From NCBI GenBank assembly GCA_009809945.1, contig WTPW01000088.1:391756-455755 (forward strand): DNA of 64,000 nt, read 5' to 3'. The translations under genes were made by a program, and so were the position numbers. Of the stretch, positions 57,310 to 64,000 are shown one piece after another (position 1 is the stretch's first letter; every line of letters starts with the position of its first letter). The DNA is from Gigaspora margarita (Eukaryota; Glomeromycota; Glomeromycetes; Diversisporales; Gigasporaceae). The notes below the pieces were generated by a model. That model searched no databases. It had not been told where the DNA came from and worked only from the letters and a program-made list of their open reading frames with translations.

Positions 57310-58180
57310 TTGTTCTATTGTTCTATTTCCAACACTGATAAACACTTAAATATAGAGCAACCTTCACGTTATTGTATTAAAAATATTTGCATTGCACATA
57401 TTATTGCAATGTTGTCATCACCGAAGAGAATTCAACATATTATTTCTATAGCAACCCAAATTGATTGGAATGTTATGTGGCTCTTTCTTAACAATAACCA
57501 CAAATGCTCATACAATTATACTAACTTTCAACTTTGCTAATCCAAATTATTTTGAATTAAACATTAACTCCATATGCTTCCTATATTGCCTTACCTTAAC
57601 TCTTTAAACCCTAAACATTTCAAATATACAAAATATATTTCTTGTAACCAATCTGAAAGCCAATTTCATTGCTATTCTGTTTTAGCTATAATAATATATC
57701 TCAAATTATTCATAATACTATTACACACTTTTCTTTTTCAGATCTCCCAGATATAACAAATATTCAAATTCAACACCTTCATACAAATCTTATTAATCAC
57801 CAATGCTTAAATCCTACCTACTATTCTCTCTTTAATACTCTTTTATTCATAACTACTATCCAAGGCATTATTCCACTCTCACTAATTAATACTATATCTC
57901 AATATTCCTCTTACAAGATAGCTTCCAATATTGCTATTAAAATTCTTTTAAATATTTCTTATAATACTTATGAACATCTCTGGAAACCATAATGTGCTAA
58001 ACTCACCCAATGGAAAACCTCTCAAAATTCTGGTTCAATATCTACTATTCTTCCAAATCTATATGCTTCTATATATAAACATACTAGAATTTACTATACT
58101 TATAGTTGTATTTGTGATCTTCCTGACCATTGAATGATGAAGATACAAATACATGTTAGCCTATTGGCCAAGCACTTTGA
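57310..58180 (+). pseudogene. Decayed 3' end of a LINE-like element
   Basis: Broken frames carry patterns seen at the C-terminus of Glomeromycotina non-LTR elements: a segment around 'DWNVMWLFLNNNHKCSYNYTNFQL', then a Cys-x-x-Cys stretch ('YISCNQ') followed by His. The end reads 'YNTYEHLWKP.C' and 'WKTSQ'. Stops include TGA near 57553 and TAA at 57991. Recognition rests on family style and not on a catalytic motif, so it is tentative. Confidence 0.45.
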
Positions 58181-58894
58181 AAAATTGATATCTGGTTCTA
58201 TCACTGGATTAAATATAGTACAAATACTAACTATATACTCCATATCCAAATCTAGGTGAGTTTTAACCACTCTAGTAGGCTTAGGTTGCAGATAAATTAG
58301 ATAATTTAATTTTGTCTATAGTCTGAGTCTCAACTCTTGTAATATAAACTGTATTAAATATTTGTATAATATCGAGAAACTCCAAGAGGAATCTCATACA
58401 GTTTATCAATAAAGATAGAGCTAAAACCTCACTTTAACAAAAAAAAATAAAAAAATTAATATGATATGTATAAATTTGCAATTTGCTTATAGAATTAAAA
58501 TATAATTATTTGTACTAGTAGGAAAAGCTTCAAAAACTTATTAATATTCAAATTTCTATTATTAACTAATATGTATTAATTTGTGAATTGCTTATAGAAT
58601 TTAGATATAATTATTTGTACTAGTTAGTTGAGCATTGAAAAAATAAACATAATAATATATTGCTTTTCATATATTAATTATATTGAAGTCATTTTAATGT
58701 TACATTTCTTTGGTATTGAATTGATTTATTAAAAAAATAAAATTAAGTATTAATTATGTAGATTAAACTCTTTATTTTGTACTAATTAAAACTTGGTTGC
58801 TTCAGACATAGAATACTATGCATCTAACTTGTTATACTGATACTGTACTGTATATTTATTGGTTAATATTAGTACAATACAGTACATATTTATA
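58181..58894. other. Gene-free region
   Basis: A duplicated phrase, 'gaatt[ga]cttatagaatt', occurs at about 58480 and 58575. Nothing else is recognised. Confidence 0.5.
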
Positions 58895-59066
58895 CAGTCA
58901 GACCTTTCTAAGTGCACACCCTTGGGACCTCACTTTAATAATGTGCATATAGAGAATAATAAAAATAAGTGCATTTATGGAGCAAGCATATATTTGGGCC
59001 AGCACTTGAGTGTGCATTTAGAGAGGGTGTGCACTTAGAGAGAGATCACTTAGAGAGGTCTAACTG
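58895..59066. mobile_element. 172-bp Tc1/mariner-type (pogo-like) MITE
   Basis: Ends CAGTCAGACCTTTCTAAGTG and, inverted, CAGTTAGACCTCTCTAAGTG are flanked by TA (58893-58894 and 59067-59068). Related words occur at 41.73 and 44.45 kb. Confidence 0.85.
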
Positions 59067-59189
59067 TATTTATATAATATATACTATAATAAAATATTAT
59101 ATACTAAATATAAATTTAAATACAGTACAGTATATTTAAAGCTATAATATAGTACAAATCTTCTACTTTTCTATACTATATGTAGCTAA

Positions 59190-59640
59190 GGTTAATTGGT
59201 ATTATTATTGCTTGATCAGATAGAATACACTCAAAAACAATTAAGCAATATCTGTCTCAATACTTGCTAATTCGCTATAGCTAAAAACATTCCACTTTAC
59301 CAAAACCAACCTATATCCTTTTACAACTAGCTACAAACTATTATTACACCACTCAAAGGTGCCTTTATCCAAAAAAATCTATATAGCAGCAAAGATAATC
59401 AGAATTGTACTATGTAAAGCAGGGTTCTTGTACTAATATAGCTACCAACTCCAATACTATAACAATACAAAAGTTCTTGCACTACAACATTAGCTGTAGA
59501 ACCTTTTATACTAAAAACTAGGTCTTTGTACTACAATTACAGCTGCTGAACCTAAACAAATTATGTTATTGGAGGAATGGATAGGACTAAAGAGCTATTT
59601 TCTACTAGACGAGTGATAGCAAAGAGAGAAAAATAACCCT
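59190..59640 (-). repeat. Diverged inverted copy of the hAT internal minisatellite module
   Basis: Read on the minus strand, units such as 'ggttctacagctaatgttgt' and 'agtgcaagaactt' correspond to the 6.0-6.3 kb and 43.3 kb minisatellites. No ends were found. Confidence 0.5.
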
Positions 59641-62147
59641 TCTTAATTAGAAATTTATCAGTATATATGCATCAAATAACTTACTTGATTGCTAAAAAAT
59701 TATACAAAACATGTCATTAAATAATTATATACAATTCCAACAGAAATCAAGAAATACCTGCATCTGACAAGATATCTAAAATTTTTATTCTGCACAATCT
59801 ATAAAAGGCTAAATTAGCAAAAATTATGTTATCAACAAAGTTATCTGATTTTGCAATAATGATCGCTTTGTTACTTCATTGACAAGCTTCTTACTATTAT
59901 AATACAATAGTTAGAATTTGAATTGTAATAACTTTTTTGATCATAACTTGCTCTTTGATATCTTAGTTTTAATGTTTTTGATCACAGATTGTATATTCAA
60001 GCAAAATCATTAAAGCATATTATATTACTACATTAGTTCTAGCACACTAATCACATTTTGGATATAACTATAATTTTATCAGTTGGTAGATTGATACTAT
60101 GAACTACAAAAATTGCTAATTATCAAATAATCTGAAGGCAAAACTTCTGACCAAAAATTTACAAAAAAATGGAAAAATCTAGAAATCAATAATCTAAATA
60201 TTTTGAGCTGACACATGTGCATATAGTCAACAGATTGAAAAGTGGCTAAGCAAGAACAAATGCTTCAGTCACAATCCCTAAGCAGTAGCTTGGTTACAAG
60301 CTTGAATGCACAGATTCCAATGCAGGTGAGTATGTTTCATATCAACTTTTGAATAAAGTAAGTATAATTAGAATTAACTTCTGAATAAAGTAAGTACCAA
60401 TTCAGAATGGGATTGGAACAAGATAAGCCAGATTATAAATAAACTAGTGCGACAGGTGGTGCATTTGTGCCATCCATTTTTTTTAGTATTCTTAATTATA
60501 TTAAAAAATTGTATGTAAGATTTTTAAAATAAGATTATCTGGCTTGTGTTAGTACATTATCTGGTCCGCATTAACAAACTATCTGGCCTGCTTTAATATA
60601 AGTGGGCCAATTTTTAATTAGTATTTGTTATATATATATATGCAGTATGCATGTATTTACTTTTTATTTGTTTCTCGTTTCATATACCGTATTACTTCTA
60701 AATAACGGGCAGGGGAGTTATTTGGAGGTTTGGCCTGAATTAAGCTTAATTTAGGCTGAAATTTGTTATTTCACCCTTGCATGTTATTATGGTATATATG
60801 TTGTGCAGAGATAATGCGCAGACTGTATTTACATATGTATGTACATTAAACCAAATTTTTTAAATTGCCATTATTAATAAAGTGGGAATCTAGACTTTTC
60901 TTTCATAAAATAATACATCTAGAATATTGTATACTATATGGGTAAAAATATCCAATTTCTGTGATTATTTAATATGAGTGATAAGGTTAAATAAAATTTG
61001 AGCCAATTATTTATGTGAAATCAGATAATTATTGAGTATAAAAGTAATTACTTGATCAGATGATTATTGAGTATAAAAGTGATTACTTGATTAGAAATTA
61101 TAACTTTATTATTTATAAATTTTGTACATATGTACCTGATCATTTATAAATTTTAGTCCATTTTATCTTATTATATTACCCAATTACTTATACATTTTAA
61201 TGTACTGATCATTTTGTTGCTATTATAATTTTTGAATATGTATTTATATAATAAATATTTTAAAAAACAAATTGATAAAATTAAGGCAAATCTGAACTGA
61301 TAAATTTAATGATTATAAGATGCAAATTTTTTAAAAACAAAATTGATAAAAATAAAATTAAAACGAATCTGAATTGATAAATTTAATAATTATAAGATGC
61401 AAATTTTTTAAAAGTAGTCAAAATTAAAGTTATATAAATATTTTTGTTTGTAATAAATGCAGTAAGATTTATAATAATTACAGTATGCCTAGTTGTGATA
61501 TATATATATTTTTAATTATCATGAAAAATTCAAAAACTTTACCCAATTTGCAAATCTTTGCATGGAATCCTGCATCGCATATGGGATTTTTAAAAAAATT
61601 AGGATATTACAAAACTTACGACTATTGTTATATTTGAATTGTGACGATATTCTTGATCATAATTTGGGTTGTATAGCAAGTGTTAAAGTATAATAATATG
61701 AGATAGCTGTACAGCGCGTAACAAGTTCAAACAACACATGTTCAAACAGCCTATTTAGATTTCTAATAGAAGTAAATAGATTTTCATTCATTAGCTGCCA
61801 ATAGATCTAATATTTACCAGTCTCACTTTAAAAAATCATAGCTTAAATTTGCACAAATAAAAAATGAAATAGTAGGTTGCTTTGAACAAAATCCCAAAAG
61901 AACATAACACTGACTAAATTAGCTAGCATTATAATTAATGCCTGCTAATTTGTCAATATTAGGTTATTAGGTCCTTTAGTAATCTGCCTTTCAATATTTT
62001 TCATTATCTTTGTTTGGTCAAGTGACTTATTAACACAAATAGAAAATGTATAGGATCTTTTTTACTGAATTTGGTTCTAGATATGAATATTAAGTTATTT
62101 ATCTTAGATAATACATCCATTCAGATTAACATTCACACTTTGTATAC
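59641..62147. other. Gene-free AT-rich region
   Basis: Contains a segment at about 60711-60790 ('ggcctgaattaagcttaatt') shared with the intron-like insert at 33.2 kb, a direct repeat near 61025-61085, and the duplication below. Confidence 0.5.
61258..61425. repeat. Tandem duplication, about 85 bp per copy
   Basis: 'aaacaaattgataaaa', 'aatctgaa[ct]tgataaattt', 'ttataagatgcaaatttttt' occur twice in the same order. Confidence 0.8.
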
Positions 62148-64000
62148 CCAGTATGTGACTCATTAATGCATATTATTAAAGTTATCTACAGTGGGTGATA
62201 TAATATTGTGGATACTTTTTAAAAATTTGTACAAAGCTAAATATGTAAGATATAAAGCTAAAAACTAATATATAATTTCTTTAAATCTATATCTTTTAAA
62301 TAAAAAAAAGATNATAAAATTCTATGCAGTACTTTTTAAGATAATTAAATTTTATAAATTTGTGCAATGTTACACATCTATGAAAATGGTAATTTTTTAA
62401 AACTTAGTTATCAAATTGCTATATATTAAAAGTTTTTTTTATTAAGTAAACAACATTATTTTTAATTAAAAACTTGTTCAGCATAACAAATTATATATAA
62501 TTCTAAATTTTTAGAATTTTTTAAAAAATTTTGAGTTGAATACTATTATTAAATATAAAAGGTAAATTTTTTAATTTAAATTAATAAATTGCTAAATATA
62601 GTAATTTTATTACTATATATAGTAATCTAATAAATTTTTTTCAAAAAATTATAAAATTTGCAGAATATATATAATTTGTTATACTAAATAACTTGATTAA
62701 AAAAAAATTGCTAGTTTACTTGATAAAAAATTAAGTTTATATATTACTATCTTTAATAATTCTAATTACTATAAAAACATAGTAAAATTTAAAAAATCAT
62801 ACTAATGTAAAATTCTAAATTTTATTTAAACTTAATTATTTTAAAAACTATTGCATAGAATTTTTTAAACTCTTTTTTATTTGAAAGATATAGATTTAAA
62901 GAATTTATATTTTTATTTTTAGCTTTATATCTTACATATTTAGCTTTGTACAAATTTTTAAAAAGTGTCCACAATATTATGTCCCCCCACTGTATAACTC
63001 AATCTAATTTCAAATTTATAATGTGCACATAATTAATGGAAGTCAATAATAACAGTAAGTATGTAGTTAAAATTGAGCCAATTTGCATTAAGAGTATTGT
63101 AAAAATTTTGTTACGAACCTTACTAGATATTCTAGTAATGTGTATATGTAATTTTGGAATAAGCTATTGTAGTTTATATTTGTAATGGTGAAAAGGTAAA
63201 TTAGTTTGTATTAAAGTTATAATTTCTATTATGAATTACTAAAAAAATTCTGTTACAAACTTACCTAACAGGTAATACATTTTAAGGCTGAGTTTGTATC
63301 AAAATTATTGTAGCTTCTATTGATAATTACTGTAAAAAAATTCTCATGCAAAATTTGCTTATTATTTTATTACAATATGCGGTTAGAGTTGAGTTAGTTC
63401 GCGTTGAAGTTATTATAATATCTATCATGAGTTACTGTTATAAATCTTACCATTTTGTCAACACACAGTATGTGATTCACTAATGCATGTTATTATTGTT
63501 ATCTATATCTCAATCTAATTTTAATATTATAATGTACGTATAATAAACAGAAGTTAATGACCACAGTATGTTGTTAAAATTGAGGTAAATGCATCATTAG
63601 TCACTGTAAAAAATTTTGTTACAAACTTTGCTCATTATTCTAGTAATATACAGCATGTAATTATGGGCTAAACTATTGTAGCTTATATCAGTAATAATGA
63701 AAAAGTAATTAGTTTATATTTAAGTTATCATAATTCTATTGTAAATTACTATAAAAAATTCTGTTAAGACTTACCTGACAGATAATACTTTTAAGGTTGA
63801 GTTCGTATCAAAATTATTGTGGCTTCTATCAATAACTACTGTAAAAAGTTCTTATGCAAAATTTGATCATTATTCTAATTATTTAATATATGGTTTAAGT
63901 TAGTTCGCATTAAATTCTATAGTTTTTATTATGAATTATTGTTATAAAGATTACTATTCTGGTGATACACAGTATGTGACTAATGCATGTCATTAACATT
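62148..64000. repeat. Tandem satellite, unit about 500 bp, running off the window
   Basis: 'cagtatgtgact[ca]a.taatgca' starts units at about 62148 (interrupted by the element below), 63466 and 63970. Within a unit, 'ctgttacaaacttacct' and 'aattattgt[ag]gcttctat' occur at matching positions, and a weaker half-unit periodicity is visible. The last copy is cut by the window end. Confidence 0.78.
62189..62992. mobile_element. 804-bp Tc1/mariner-type foldback element in the satellite
   Basis: Ends CAGTGGGTGATATAATATTG and, inverted, CAGTGGGGGGACATAATATT are flanked by TA (62187-62188 and 62993-62994). Inverted arms extend at least 130 bases inward. An N lies at 62313. The satellite sequence continues directly on both sides. 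Confidence 0.85.

Noticed and set aside
1-64000. tRNA, rRNA and CRISPR features
   Set aside because: Scanning by eye for B-box and cloverleaf patterns gave only the SINE-like units at 14.6-14.9 kb. No rRNA segments were recognised. The tandem repeats lack constant-repeat/unique-spacer structure, and the organism is eukaryotic.

Overview
The window looks like nuclear DNA of an arbuscular mycorrhizal fungus (Glomeromycotina, for example Rhizophagus or Gigaspora relatives). The reasons are the extreme AT richness, short GT-AG introns of about 65-240 bases, tyrosine-kinase-like (TKL) proteins with the zinc-ribbon and 'WSSGN..IDKLL..TQ' leader typical of that group's expanded kinase family, a Sel1-like fragment, secreted Kelch and GH18 proteins with C-terminal membrane anchors, and a very heavy load of transposons and foldback elements. 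The assignment is inferred from protein family style only. Five single N bases show draft assembly sequence.

Layout. 1-5.1 kb: repeats and miniature inverted-repeat elements, including a PIF/Harbinger-type element with three serial hairpins (3980-4509). 5.1-17.2 kb: a nested transposon. A hAT-type element (5114-17183, 8-bp target duplication) holds a small hAT element and a degenerate Ty3/gypsy retrotransposon (6882-17134). The retrotransposon has its own 5' LTR split by a 1.06-kb foldback element in TTAA, a 239-bp element in its reverse transcriptase/RNase H region and a tRNA-like SINE dimer. 17.2-23.3 kb: a tandem-kinase gene whose 5' part is split by a 1,853-bp hAT element with an 8-bp target duplication. 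26.5-28.4 kb: a five-exon membrane-anchored GH18 (chitinase-like) gene with a shortened catalytic motif. 28.9-37.6 kb: duplications, a 990-bp palindrome, a hairpin with telomere-like repeats, a decayed integrase-type transposase gene and several satellites.

37.9-41.4 kb: a secreted, possibly GPI-anchored protein gene (minus strand) and a five-exon Kelch membrane-protein gene (plus strand). 42.3-44.4 kb: two inverted-repeat elements, one with a 44-bp alternating minisatellite. 45.2-50.8 kb: a divergent pair of paralogous two-membrane-span proteins with matching exon sizes including a 10-base micro-exon; the minus-strand copy carries two homopolymer frameshifts. 50.8-64 kb: no intact gene seen, only inverted-repeat elements, a decayed LINE 3' end, a Tc1/mariner-type element and a roughly 500-bp tandem satellite that runs off the window.

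The host genes do not form an operon or pathway. Most are secreted or membrane surface proteins plus one signalling kinase, which fits expanded, fast-evolving families in a transposon-rich compartment. Two themes recur. In the retroelement reading frames examined, in-frame stops fall at Trp, Gln or Arg codons, as cytosine deamination would produce. Telomere-like CCCTAA tracts sit at or near the centres of several otherwise unrelated inverted-repeat elements.
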